Origin: JBBRUG01 sp038247995
Lineage (GTDB): Bacteria > Chloroflexota > Chloroflexia > Chloroflexales > Chloroflexaceae
Assembly: GCA_038247995.1 (NCBI GenBank)
Contig: JBBRUG010000041.1
Span: 1-25,167, forward strand
Length of the DNA: 25,167 nucleotides
Direction of reading: 5' to 3'
Part shown: positions 7,237 to 13,767 of the stretch, one piece after another
How the letters are laid out: each line of letters opens with the position of its first letter
How positions within the stretch are numbered: position 1 is the first letter of the stretch
Position numbers and translations under genes: made by a program
Notes under the pieces: model-generated
What the model was told of the DNA's origin: nothing
Databases searched by the model: none
Seen by the model: the letters and a program-made list of their open reading frames with translations, nothing else

Positions 7237-8163
7237 TCAGCCGACGAGATCAAACGCCGTCGGCCAGATGATCCGTCCCGCCGGACGCGCGCCGGCAGCT
7301 TGCGCCGCCAGGAGATCGTCGAGAGCGCCGGGAAGAAGCGCACAGGCCATGCCCGCCTCCCAGGCCTGCGCCGTAGCCGTGCCGAGCGCCGCTGCTGAAG
7401 CCGAGCGCGGATGCAGCGGTAAGTCCAGCGTCTGCACACCCGCCCGCCGCGCCAACGCGCCTGCGATCGCTTTCGCCGCCGCCGGATCAGCCGCCAGAAA
7501 TAGTTGCGGCGCGGTAGGCCGATGCGTATGCACCCGCGTATAGCCCACCAGCGCTCCATTACGCAACCAGACGCGGCAGGCCACCGCCGGGTTGGGGCTG
7601 AGCCATTCGCGTAGGCCGGCGCCCGGTTGCAGCGCGAAATCCACCCCGCCCTCTTCAGCCAACCAGAGCGCATGCAACGCGGGTTCATCGGCAGCAAGCG
7701 GCGCCCGCTCACTCAGATCGACCAGCGGCAGTTCGTTTGCACGCTCGACGCGCAGGCTTGCAGCACCGTGAACCCGCGTCTGGTAGCCGAAACGCGGATA
7801 GTAGCGCGCATGGCCAAGCAAGACGCTCAGCGCCGCTCCATGCGCGCGGGCTACCGCGTGGCCCGCCTCAAGCAACGCCCCACCGATCCCTTGCCCCTGG
7901 TGCTCCGGTGCAACAGCCAATGGCGCCAGAATCACCGCAGCTACGGCGGCATCGAGCAACCGCAGCATTACTGCTGTGAAATGGCCATAGCCTACAACCT
8001 GTCCACCAATCTCGGCTACTAAAGCGAGTTCTGGCCGATACCCGGCGTGCTGACGCAGCAGCGCCACAATCCCCGCTTCATCATAACGCTGATCAAACGC
8101 CAGCGTATGCAGGTCAGCGATTACCGCGAAGTCGGCGGGCGTTTCGGGACGGATACTGAGCAT
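7237..8163 (-). CDS. GNAT-family N-acetyltransferase
   Basis: 308 residues. The N-terminal half is a standard GNAT domain: it starts MLSIRPETPADFAVIADLH, has the LAVAPEHQGQGIGGALLEAG segment with the acetyl-CoA loop Q-G-Q-G-I-G near residue 93, and then LGHARYYPRFGY, which is typical of YhbS-like predicted acetyltransferases. The C-terminal 150 residues look like a second, degenerate GNAT-like half without a clear acetyl-CoA loop. Substrate is unknown. The ATG at 8163 has AAGAGG a few bases upstream in coding direction. A TATAAT box lies at 8219-8214, giving a leader of about 45 nt. It is convergent with the Nudix gene and is followed directly by a heptamer array. Confidence 0.85.
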   Translation of the reverse strand: MLSIRPETPADFAVIADLHTLAFDQRYDEAGIVALLRQHAGYRPELALVAEIGGQVVGYGHFTAVMLRLLDAAVAAVILAPLAVAPEHQGQGIGGALLEAGHAVARAHGAALSVLLGHARYYPRFGYQTRVHGAASLRVERANELPLVDLSERAPLAADEPALHALWLAEEGGVDFALQPGAGLREWLSPNPAVACRVWLRNGALVGYTRVHTHRPTAPQLFLAADPAAAKAIAGALARRAGVQTLDLPLHPRSASAAALGTATAQAWEAGMACALLPGALDDLLAAQAAGARPAGRIIWPTAFDLVG

Positions 8164-8190
8164 CAGGAGCCTCTTCGGTGATGACGAATC

Positions 8191-8217
8191 CGCAGATTGC
8201 GCAGATGCCGCAGATTA
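8191..8217. repeat. Three nonamer units in the GNAT leader
   Basis: CGCAGATTG, CGCAGATGC, CGCAGATTA follow each other exactly. The same nonamer family occurs in the opposite direction at 16139-16165. The last unit overlaps the putative -10 box of the GNAT gene. Confidence 0.7.
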
Positions 8218-8219
8218 TA
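8214..8219 (-). promoter_or_regulatory. Putative -10 box of the GNAT gene
   Basis: Reads TATAAT on the minus strand, about 50 nt before the GNAT ATG. No convincing -35 hexamer is visible. Confidence 0.4.
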
Positions 8220-8284
8220 CGCGAGGATATGAGGGCCGACCACGAATGCGGCGCAGCGGGCGGCAGATGCAACACTTTACCGCT

Positions 8285-9133
8285 TCACAGCCACGCCGCA
8301 CGCTCATCGGCAATAAACTGAGCCAGAGTGATTGTCGGGCGGCCGAGCATGCTGCGCGTCGTAGCGGTAACTGTGGCGGCCAGGCCAAGTCGCGCCGTGG
8401 TGTAAATGCCAACCATCACCAGAATGTACGCCCAGGCATCACCCATCGTACGCCGATGGCGCACAAAGCGCAACAGCGACGGACGGCGGTAGACAATCGG
8501 GCGACCCAATTCAGCGCTGAGCAGGCGCGCTGCATCATGGTAGCTCAACGCTTCATCGCCGGTAAGTGCATAAGCCTGGCCGATATGCCCTTCCTCGGTG
8601 AGCGTCCGGGCAGCCACAGCGGCAATATCGCGCACGTCGATGAAGCTGGTACGGCCATTGCCTGCCGGCACAATGATCTCGCTCTGGCGGCGAATCTCAT
8701 CCCGATGCGTCGTACTGAGGTTCTGCATAAAAAAGCTGGGGCGTACAAACGTCCAGCCCAGGCCCGACTGTTCCAGATAGCGCTCGACGGCATAATGCGG
8801 CACAACCGAGTTGCGCTCGGCGCCAAGCAAGGAAAGAAAGACAATCTGTTGCACGCCGGCAGTCCGCGCCGCATCGACCAGCGGGTTGAGATAGCGTTTT
8901 GTATCGGCAATCGCCGGTGGACGCATCAGGAAGAGGCGTTGCACGCCGGTTAATGCCGGAGCAAAACTTGTTGGGTCGGCAAAGTCGAGGCGTACCGCTT
9001 CAGCGCCGGGCCGTGTTGCCTCAGGGCGCGGATTACGCATCCCCAGGCGCACCGATCCACCTTGCGCCAAGAGTTGTTCGGCCAGTGCGGCGCCCACATT
9101 TCCGGTCGCACCGGTGATCAAGATAGCATGCAA
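8285..9133 (-). CDS. NmrA-like NAD(P)-binding SDR protein
   Basis: 282 residues of the atypical short-chain dehydrogenase (NmrA/QOR2-like) group. The N-terminus ILITGATGNVGAALAEQLL contains the GxxGxxG dinucleotide-binding loop. RLDFADPTSF, the central IVFLSLLGAERNS and PHYAVERYLEQSGLGWTFVR follow the family pattern, including the W-T-(F/I)-(V/L)-R-P segment. The classical YxxxK pair is not obvious, so it may be a redox sensor or reductase of unknown substrate. Translation most likely starts at the TTG at 9133, because AAAGGA lies about 10 nt upstream and no in-frame ATG gives the complete Rossmann strand. The TetR gene lies 145 nt upstream on the same strand, with an octamer array between, so co-transcription is possible. 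Confidence 0.82.
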   Translation of the reverse strand: MHAILITGATGNVGAALAEQLLAQGGSVRLGMRNPRPEATRPGAEAVRLDFADPTSFAPALTGVQRLFLMRPPAIADTKRYLNPLVDAARTAGVQQIVFLSLLGAERNSVVPHYAVERYLEQSGLGWTFVRPSFFMQNLSTTHRDEIRRQSEIIVPAGNGRTSFIDVRDIAAVAARTLTEEGHIGQAYALTGDEALSYHDAARLLSAELGRPIVYRRPSLLRFVRHRRTMGDAWAYILVMVGIYTTARLGLAATVTATTRSMLGRPTITLAQFIADERAAWL

Positions 9134-9152
9134 ACGTTATATTCCTTTAGGC

Positions 9153-9240
9153 AGAAGAACACAGGAACAGAAGAACATAGGAACAGAAGAACATAGGAAC
9201 AGAAGAACATAGGAACAGAAGAACACAGGAACATAGGAGT
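9153..9240. repeat. Octamer array, 11 units
   Basis: AGAAGAAC alternates strictly with A(C/T)AGGAAC (last unit ATAGGAGT) over 88 nt, giving a 16-nt super-period. It fills most of the gap between the NmrA-like gene and the TetR gene. The unit is 8 nt, unlike the 7-nt arrays elsewhere. Confidence 0.9.
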
Positions 9241-9278
9241 GTGTAAGCTGTGCACCTTCCGAGACGCGCTTTATCGCT

Positions 9279-9854
9279 CTATTGCTCTAGCGCTTCTATA
9301 ACCAGCAAGCGCTCCAACTCCCGCGCCACGCGGCGCAATGGCTCGCCCGAATGGTAGGTGCGGCTGAGAATGATCCCGCCTTCGATCGTGGCCATGATGA
9401 ATGTTGCCAGTTCAGCGGCGCGCTCCCCGCTCAGACCATAGGCATCCAGATGCGCAGCAAATGCGCGTTCCAGAAGATCGAATGCTGATCGGCAAGCCGC
9501 ATTAAGCCGCTCGTTGGTAGTGGCGGTTTCCATCGCCACCGCCGTCAGCGGGCCGCCGGCGCGGAATCCCGAACGCTCGACGAGGTCGGCGATATGCTCG
9601 ACAAAGCCCCGGAGCGCCTGCGGTAACGGCGCGCCACTCCCCAGGCCGTCGATGATCCGTTGGGCAGTTAACTCACCCGTCCGCGCAATTGCTTCAGCGG
9701 CAAGGCCATCTTTACCTTCGGGAAAATGATAATAAAGCGAACCGCGGGGTGCGCCGCTGGTGCTGATGATCTGATTCAGGCCCGTGCCATGAAAGCCCTG
9801 CTCTTCAAGCAGGCTGCAGGTGGCGATCAAGATTTGCTCACGGGTGGTGTTCAT
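9279..9854 (-). CDS. TetR-family transcriptional repressor
   Basis: 191 residues. The N-terminus is a TetR DNA-binding domain: TREQILIATCSLLEEQGFHG, then GLNQIISTSGAPRGSLYYHF with the recognition helix near residues 30-45. The effector domain (FVEHIADLVERSGFRAGGPL, MATIEGGIILSRTY) is like that of the LmrA/YxaF branch. The likely target is the NmrA-like gene downstream and itself: an operator-like palindrome lies inside its own promoter. The -10 box ends only 6 nt before the ATG, so transcription should begin at the A of the ATG and no ribosome-binding site is present; this start looks leaderless. The divergent M20 gene starts 145 nt away and could also be regulated. Confidence 0.9.
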   Translation of the reverse strand: MNTTREQILIATCSLLEEQGFHGTGLNQIISTSGAPRGSLYYHFPEGKDGLAAEAIARTGELTAQRIIDGLGSGAPLPQALRGFVEHIADLVERSGFRAGGPLTAVAMETATTNERLNAACRSAFDLLERAFAAHLDAYGLSGERAAELATFIMATIEGGIILSRTYHSGEPLRRVARELERLLVIEALEQ

Positions 9855-9860
9855 GACACG

Positions 9861-9889
9861 ATTATACCAATCGGTCTATTTAGTGTCAA
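9861..9889 (-). promoter_or_regulatory. Perfect-consensus promoter of the TetR gene (leaderless)
   Basis: On the minus strand TTGACA (9889-9884), a 17-nt spacer and TATAAT (9866-9861) match both consensus boxes fully. The ATG begins at 9854, so the predicted start point coincides with the first codon. Confidence 0.88.
9863..9878. promoter_or_regulatory. TetR-type operator in the TetR promoter spacer
   Basis: TATACC (9863-9868), four bases, GGTCTA (9873-9878): an inverted repeat with one mismatch, of the TAGACC-N4-GGTCTA form used by several TetR repressors. It lies between the -35 and -10 boxes and touches the latter, so bound repressor would block polymerase. Autoregulation is inferred. Confidence 0.65.
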
Positions 9890-9998
9890 TAGTTGAGCCG
9901 GTTCTGCCCTGCTGCGCCATGAGAAATGAACCCCGACCCCGATAGTGGTATGATTACGCTATCCGTATCCGCGCCAAAAAGCTGAAGGAGCCATGCTC

Positions 9999-11192
9999 AT
10001 GCTCACCCGTGCCCAAGCGCTACAGGACGAACTGATTCGGCTACGCCGCGACATTCATGCCCATCCTGAACTGAGCTTTCAGGAGACGCGTACGGCCGGC
10101 CTCGTGGCCGACACGCTCGCTGAGATCGGCGGCATCCGCATTCGTACCGGCGTGGGAATCACCGGCGTTGTTGGTGAGATCGGCGACGAGGATGGCCCAA
10201 CGATTGCGATTCGCGCCGACATGGACGCCCTGCCGATCAACGAAGCGAATGCTGCGCCCTACAACTCGACGAACCCCGGCGTGATGCACGCCTGCGGCCA
10301 CGACGCGCACACCGCCATGCTGCTCGGCGCGGCGCACCTCTTGCGCGAGCAGTTTGCCGTCCAGGGGCTACGCGGGCGGGTGCGGTTGCTCTTCCAGCCC
10401 TCGGAAGAGGCCTGGGACAAAGAAGGCAAGAGCGGCGCGACGCGCATGATCGACGACGGCGCGCTGAAGGATGTCGATGCCGTGATCGCGCTGCACGTCG
10501 ACTCGCGCAGCCCAGTCGGTACGGTTGCGGTGCGTTCGGGGTTCGTCTCAGCGGCGGTGGACACGTTCCACGGCTGGATCACCGGCACCGGCGGCCACGG
10601 CGCCTTTCCGCACGGCGCCACCGACCCAACCTTCATGGCTCTACCGGTGCTAACGGCGTTGCATGGCGTGCGGGCGCGGCGGCTCCACCCGATGGCCGCC
10701 GGCGTGGTAAGCGTAGGCATCATCAAGGCCGGTAGCGCCCCAAATGTCATTCCCAGCGAAGTGTACGTCTCCGGCACGATCCGCACCTTCGACGAAGCCG
10801 TGCGCAAGCAGATCGCCGAAGAACTGGAAAAAGCCTTCGCAATCGCCCGCGCAATGGGCGGCGACTACCGCTTCGAGATTGACGGGGGCTATATTGCCGG
10901 CTGGAACGACGAACGAGTGACGAACTGGATGGACGGCATCGCCCATGAGATGCTCGGCGAGCAGGCGATTATGCGCGACAAAGTCGGCATGGCCGGGGAA
11001 GATTTCGCCTACATGTGCCGCCAGGCGCCGGGGGCAATGATTGGCCTGGGTGCAATGCTCGACGATGGGGTCAACCGCGGCCATCACACGCCACTCTTCG
11101 ATATCGACGAGCGCTGCATGCCGATTGGCGCCGCCCTGGTGGCCGAGGCGGCGGTGCGCTTTCTCAAAGGGGAGTTGAAACTGGAGCAGTAA
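9999..11192 (+). CDS. M20D-family amidohydrolase (N-acyl-amino acid / hippurate type)
   Basis: 397 residues, normal for the M20D amidohydrolases that split N-acyl amino acids. Visible metal-site motifs: MHACGHDAHTAMLLG (Cys and His ligands) near residue 98, LFQPSEEAW (catalytic and ligand Glu), ALHVDS (His ligand), and GHHTPLFDID near the C-terminus. The dimerisation domain with GGHGAFPHGATDP and the downstream SAPNVIPSEVYVSGTIRTF segment are typical. Two ATGs compete, at 9993 and 9999. AAGGAG (9985-9990) is 2 nt before the first and 8 nt before the second, so 9999 is chosen. A possible -10 TATGAT lies at 9949-9954 without a clear -35. Four GAGGCAG heptamers follow the stop. Substrate cannot be told from sequence. 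Confidence 0.9.
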   Translation: MLTRAQALQDELIRLRRDIHAHPELSFQETRTAGLVADTLAEIGGIRIRTGVGITGVVGEIGDEDGPTIAIRADMDALPINEANAAPYNSTNPGVMHACGHDAHTAMLLGAAHLLREQFAVQGLRGRVRLLFQPSEEAWDKEGKSGATRMIDDGALKDVDAVIALHVDSRSPVGTVAVRSGFVSAAVDTFHGWITGTGGHGAFPHGATDPTFMALPVLTALHGVRARRLHPMAAGVVSVGIIKAGSAPNVIPSEVYVSGTIRTFDEAVRKQIAEELEKAFAIARAMGGDYRFEIDGGYIAGWNDERVTNWMDGIAHEMLGEQAIMRDKVGMAGEDFAYMCRQAPGAMIGLGAMLDDGVNRGHHTPLFDIDERCMPIGAALVAEAAVRFLKGELKLEQ

Positions 11193-11197
11193 GACCG

Positions 11198-11225
11198 GAG
11201 GCAGGAGGCAGGAGGCAGGAGGCAG
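11198..11225. repeat. Four GAGGCAG heptamers
   Basis: Four perfect copies of GAGGCAG begin 6 nt after the stop codon of the amidohydrolase gene. Perfect identity suggests recent expansion. Confidence 0.85.
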
Positions 11226-11267
11226 GATAAGTTGCGTATCCTACGTCCTGCTTCCCAGGATCGGAAC

Positions 11268-11519
11268 TTATTCACCGAATGGTTGCAATACCTTGGTGGA
11301 CATCTCACGGCGCCGCCCGATTGTAAAGTAGGCGATCGGGCCGATGTAGTTCACAAACGCCAGGCCGAACCACAGCTTCTTGGGGCCGCGGATCAACTCG
11401 GCGGGGCGGCGGCGCAGATCGAACAGGGTCGCGCCGAGTAACCCCAACTGAAGAATCCCGCCAAGCATAATCAGCGCCCGTTGCAGAACGCTCAAATCGC
11501 CCCATCGTTTCTGCTGCAT
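11268..11519 (-). CDS. Small PLDc_N-domain membrane protein
   Basis: 83 residues. Helix 1 (LIMLGGILQLGLLGATLF) is followed by a basic stretch and helix 2 LWFGLAFVNYIGPIAYFTIG ending in GRRR. The Trp, Pro and final GR match the PLDc_N domain, the two-helix module found at the N-terminus of cardiolipin synthases and as stand-alone small proteins. The stand-alone form has no catalytic domain; its role is unknown. The start at 11519 is supported by AGGAGG (minus strand, 11526-11531), spaced 6 nt from the ATG. Confidence 0.8.
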   Translation of the reverse strand: MQQKRWGDLSVLQRALIMLGGILQLGLLGATLFDLRRRPAELIRGPKKLWFGLAFVNYIGPIAYFTIGRRREMSTKVLQPFGE

Positions 11520-11637
11520 GATTAACCTCCTTCAGGTACGCTAAGAATACCGCGCTATCTGTGCTGCAATATCTATTCCAGTCTACGTGATTCACGTCCA
11601 GGTTGTGAGCAGAGATCACATCCCGGCGAGAAGATTA

Positions 11638-11823
11638 GACGACCAATTGAGCGTGGCGATCCGTCACCATCGGGTGTTCTTCGGCCTGATGAACGCGCCC
11701 CACAGCATGTCGAGCGAGCTCTGGCGCGACAACGCCAATGCCGCGATCGCAGCCATCCGCACGACCGGGGCGACCAACAGTTGGGCCCAAAAGGCGTTGG
11801 TCGCCCCACCAGTCAATCAATAA
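11638..11823 (+). pseudogene. Relic of a GH5 cellulase
   Basis: The frame ending at the TAA 11821-11823 contains VFFGLMNAPHSM, then SSELWRDNANAAIAAIRTTG and ATN. GH5 endoglucanases have this block as ..FGLMNEPH.. followed by ..W...NAAIAAIRATGATN.. and then ILVPGN. Here the catalytic acid/base Glu of NEP is Ala, the strand after ATN is replaced by unrelated residues, and the rest of the barrel (about 250 residues) is missing on both sides. The open frame extends upstream to 11587 without recognisable GH5 sequence. No ribosome-binding site is evident. It sits between PLDc_N and an oxidase-like gene, probably a deletion remnant. Confidence 0.7.
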
Positions 11824-11824
11824 T

Positions 11825-12250
11825 TTAGACCGTGATCTGACCATCGCCGTCGCCGGTCCAGTAGGCAATTTCTTTGGCCTGAACCTTCAAGAGCACGATG
11901 GCATCGTCATCCGGCCCGTTCGTGAACCAGCGCTCAAGGCCTTTCACCCAGAGTTCGCGCTTTTTGGCCGGATCGATCACAACCTCGGCAACTCCGCTGA
12001 GGGCAATAAAGCGAAACTGCTCCGAATCCACATAACTCAGCAGCACCCGCGGATCGAGCTTGATCTCACTGACTGTCCGCGAATCGATCTCGCTAAAAAA
12101 CCATGCATCGCCGTCGAATTCAACATGGCGGTTGTTTGACATAGGGCGCGCATACATACCCTCGTTGACCGAGAATGTAGTGAACATACAGAAATCGATC
12201 TCGCGCATGATTTCTGCAATGTGAACCATTTTGCTAGATTGTGACGCCAT
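11825..12250 (-). CDS. Pyridoxamine 5'-phosphate oxidase-like protein (general stress protein 26 type)
   Basis: 141 residues with the split-barrel flavin-binding pattern: IMREIDFCMFTTFSVNEGMY, ARPMSNNRHVEFDGDAWFFS, SRTVSEIKLDPRVLLSYVD, FRFIALSGVAEVV, and a C-terminal KEIAYWTGDG. This matches the general stress protein 26 / pyridoxamine-phosphate-oxidase-like family, which binds FMN or FAD; the physiological substrate is usually unknown. Length is normal. The ATG at 12250 is preceded by AGGAGG, 6-7 nt upstream, a strong ribosome-binding site. It is divergent from the methyltransferase gene. Confidence 0.85.
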   Translation of the reverse strand: MASQSSKMVHIAEIMREIDFCMFTTFSVNEGMYARPMSNNRHVEFDGDAWFFSEIDSRTVSEIKLDPRVLLSYVDSEQFRFIALSGVAEVVIDPAKKRELWVKGLERWFTNGPDDDAIVLLKVQAKEIAYWTGDGDGQITV

Positions 12251-12380
12251 TGTGATCCTCCTTCATGCTTCGCTATTAACTACAGGAGAAGCATATACCG
12301 CAAGAACTGTGCCGCTGGAATACAACTTCCGGCAAGCATCACGCGTGGCCTGGCACCGTGAAGCTGATAGACGATGTGAT

Positions 12381-12450
12381 GTAAGGGCGGACCCACGTGT
12401 CCGCCCCACGTATCGCCTCACGTGTCCGCCCCACGTGTCCGCCTGCCCTA
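12381..12450. repeat. REP-like palindrome cluster, GTA-GGG type, with four CACGT-anchored tandem units
   Basis: GGGCGGAC (12385-12392) and GTCCGCCC (12399-12406) form an 8-bp stem with a 6-nt loop. The unit CACGTGTCCGCC recurs three times with one variant (CACGTATCGCCT) at a 12-13-nt period. The left end TAAGGGC and the right end GCCCTAA add an outer pairing. It lies in the 309-nt gap 12251-12559, in which I see no gene; the remainder holds the promoter of the methyltransferase. Confidence 0.7.
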
Positions 12451-12496
12451 AGACCCACTATCAACTCACTAGCCCGTTGTCGGCAGGCTGACGCGC

Positions 12497-12525
12497 TTGA
12501 AACGCATGCATGGTGCACGTACAAT
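12497..12525 (+). promoter_or_regulatory. Promoter of the methyltransferase gene
   Basis: TTGAAA (12497-12502), 17-nt spacer, TACAAT (12520-12525), each 5 of 6 with consensus. It puts the start point near 12532, which excludes the TTG at 12497 as translation start and supports the ATG at 12560. Confidence 0.65.
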
Positions 12526-12559
12526 AAGGAGCATTACCCTACCAATTGAGCGTAATCCA

Positions 12560-13348
12560 ATGCCAAAACTAGACGAGCATTATCTGGACCCGCGCCTGGT
12601 GGATTTGTACGACATCGAGAACCCCCGCGGCGTCGACACCGATTTTTACCTCCACCTGGCGGCAGAGTTGAATGCGCGCCGCATCATCGACCTGGGATGC
12701 GGAACCGGCCTGCTGACCCGCGAATTGGCTACCGCTGATCGCCAGGTGATCGGCGTTGATCCATCGCCCGCGATGCTGGCAGTCGCCCGCCGCCAGCCGG
12801 ACGCCGAGCGCGTGCAGTGGATCGAAGGTGATGCCGGTGCGCTCGGTACACCCACAGCCGACCTGGCGATTATGACCGGCAATGTGGCCCAGATCTTTCT
12901 CGACGACACTGATTGGGCGGCGACACTGAAGGCCATCCACGCCGCACTGCGCCCCGGCGGCTACCTCGCTTTCGAAAGCCGCAACCCGGACGACCGGGCG
13001 TGGGAACGCTGGAACCGCGACGCAAGCTATGCGCGCTTCGATTCACTGCACGGGCCGATGGAGTGCTGGGTAGAACTGATCAGTGCAGCCCATGGTCGAG
13101 TCCGTTTCGCGGGCCACAACGTCTTCACCAGCACAGGTGAGGTTGTAGTTGCGCCCAGCGAACTGCGCTTTCGCAGCCAGGCCGAGGTAACCGCTTCGTT
13201 GCGCAACGCAGGGTTTACCGTCGCGCATGTCTATGGCGATTGGGTACGCGGGCCGTTGGTCAGCACCAGCCGCACAATGGTGTTTGTCGCGCAGAGATTG
13301 CGCACAAGCGGGCAACTGCGTAAGTCCTCAGCGTATTCCGTCTTCTGA
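12560..13348 (+). CDS. Class I SAM-dependent methyltransferase
   Basis: 262 residues. Motif I RIIDLGCGTGLLTRELA (near residue 40), the acidic end of strand 2 VIGVDPSPAML, motif WIEGDAGALG, and LRPGGYLAFESRNP form the usual Rossmann methyltransferase core. The N-terminal LDPRLVDLYDIENP is common in methyltransferases of this branch. The second half is a beta-rich cap (GEVVVAPSELRFRSQAEVTA and LRNAGFTVAHVYGDW). Acceptor substrate unknown. The start at 12560 is chosen because the promoter lies just upstream and the family N-terminus begins here; the ribosome site is weak. Confidence 0.85.
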   Translation: MPKLDEHYLDPRLVDLYDIENPRGVDTDFYLHLAAELNARRIIDLGCGTGLLTRELATADRQVIGVDPSPAMLAVARRQPDAERVQWIEGDAGALGTPTADLAIMTGNVAQIFLDDTDWAATLKAIHAALRPGGYLAFESRNPDDRAWERWNRDASYARFDSLHGPMECWVELISAAHGRVRFAGHNVFTSTGEVVVAPSELRFRSQAEVTASLRNAGFTVAHVYGDWVRGPLVSTSRTMVFVAQRLRTSGQLRKSSAYSVF

Positions 13349-13514
13349 CTACCGGCACACATTAAAGCACTGAGCAACCCAACCGAGCCCCTGAAGGCAC
13401 TGAACCGTGTGGCTCGCTACGCTCGCGCCGCCTGTAGGTTGGCTCAACCGCTCTGCCCAGCGCTCTAAAGCAAAAACGCCCGCCCCGGCAGATACCGGAA
13501 TGAGCGTTACACTC

Positions 13515-13606
13515 TGGCGGGCAGGGAGGGATTCGAACCCTCGACAGCGTTGCCGCTGTACGGCATTTCCAGTGCCGCGCACTAGACCAGACTATGCGAC
13601 CTGCCC
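13515..13606 (-). tRNA. tRNA-Ser (GGA anticodon)
   Basis: On the minus strand the acceptor stem GGGCAGG pairs with CCTGCCC, followed by discriminator G and an encoded CCA (13517-13515). The anticodon stem CGGCA/TGCCG holds the loop CTGGAAA, giving anticodon GGA. A long variable arm CAGCG-GCAA-CGCTG is typical of serine tRNAs. The T arm is GAGGG-TTCGAAT-CCCTC. The D arm GCAT...GTGC is present. It decodes UCC and UCU codons. Confidence 0.95.
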
Positions 13607-13612
13607 ATGTTT

Positions 13613-13640
13613 CAGGAGTCAGGAGTCAGAAGATCGCGTC
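13613..13640. repeat. Short heptamer array beside the tRNA
   Basis: CAGGAGT twice, CAGAAGA, then a diverged TCGCGTC in one register, starting 7 nt upstream of the 5' end of the tRNA-Ser gene, that is, where its promoter should be. Confidence 0.6.
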
Positions 13641-13716
13641 TGACGCGCGGCATAGTACCACAGCGCCCAACCCTTTGCAACCTACTTCAGTCCTCAGCCC
13701 TCAAAACCCCTCCCAT

Positions 13717-13744
13717 GCCCGTACGGGCGGCTCGTGAGCCGCTC
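13717..13744. repeat. REP-like palindrome, GTACGGGCG type
   Basis: GCCCGTACGGGC (13717-13728) is a perfect palindrome. GGGCGGCTC (13725-13733) overlaps it and pairs with GAGCCGCTC (13736-13744) with one mismatch. It lies just after the stop of the AarF-like gene and may act as its terminator hairpin. Confidence 0.7.
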
Positions 13745-13767
13745 CGACCCGCCTCACGCCCTCACAA

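Noticed and set aside
11573..11868. Minus-strand frames opposite the GH5 relic
   Set aside because: They show no domain pattern or ribosome site, while the plus strand carries recognisable GH5 sequence.
13349..13582. Minus-strand 77-residue frame
   Set aside because: It overlaps the tRNA-Ser gene; the FESLPARQ-like end is a translated tRNA T arm.
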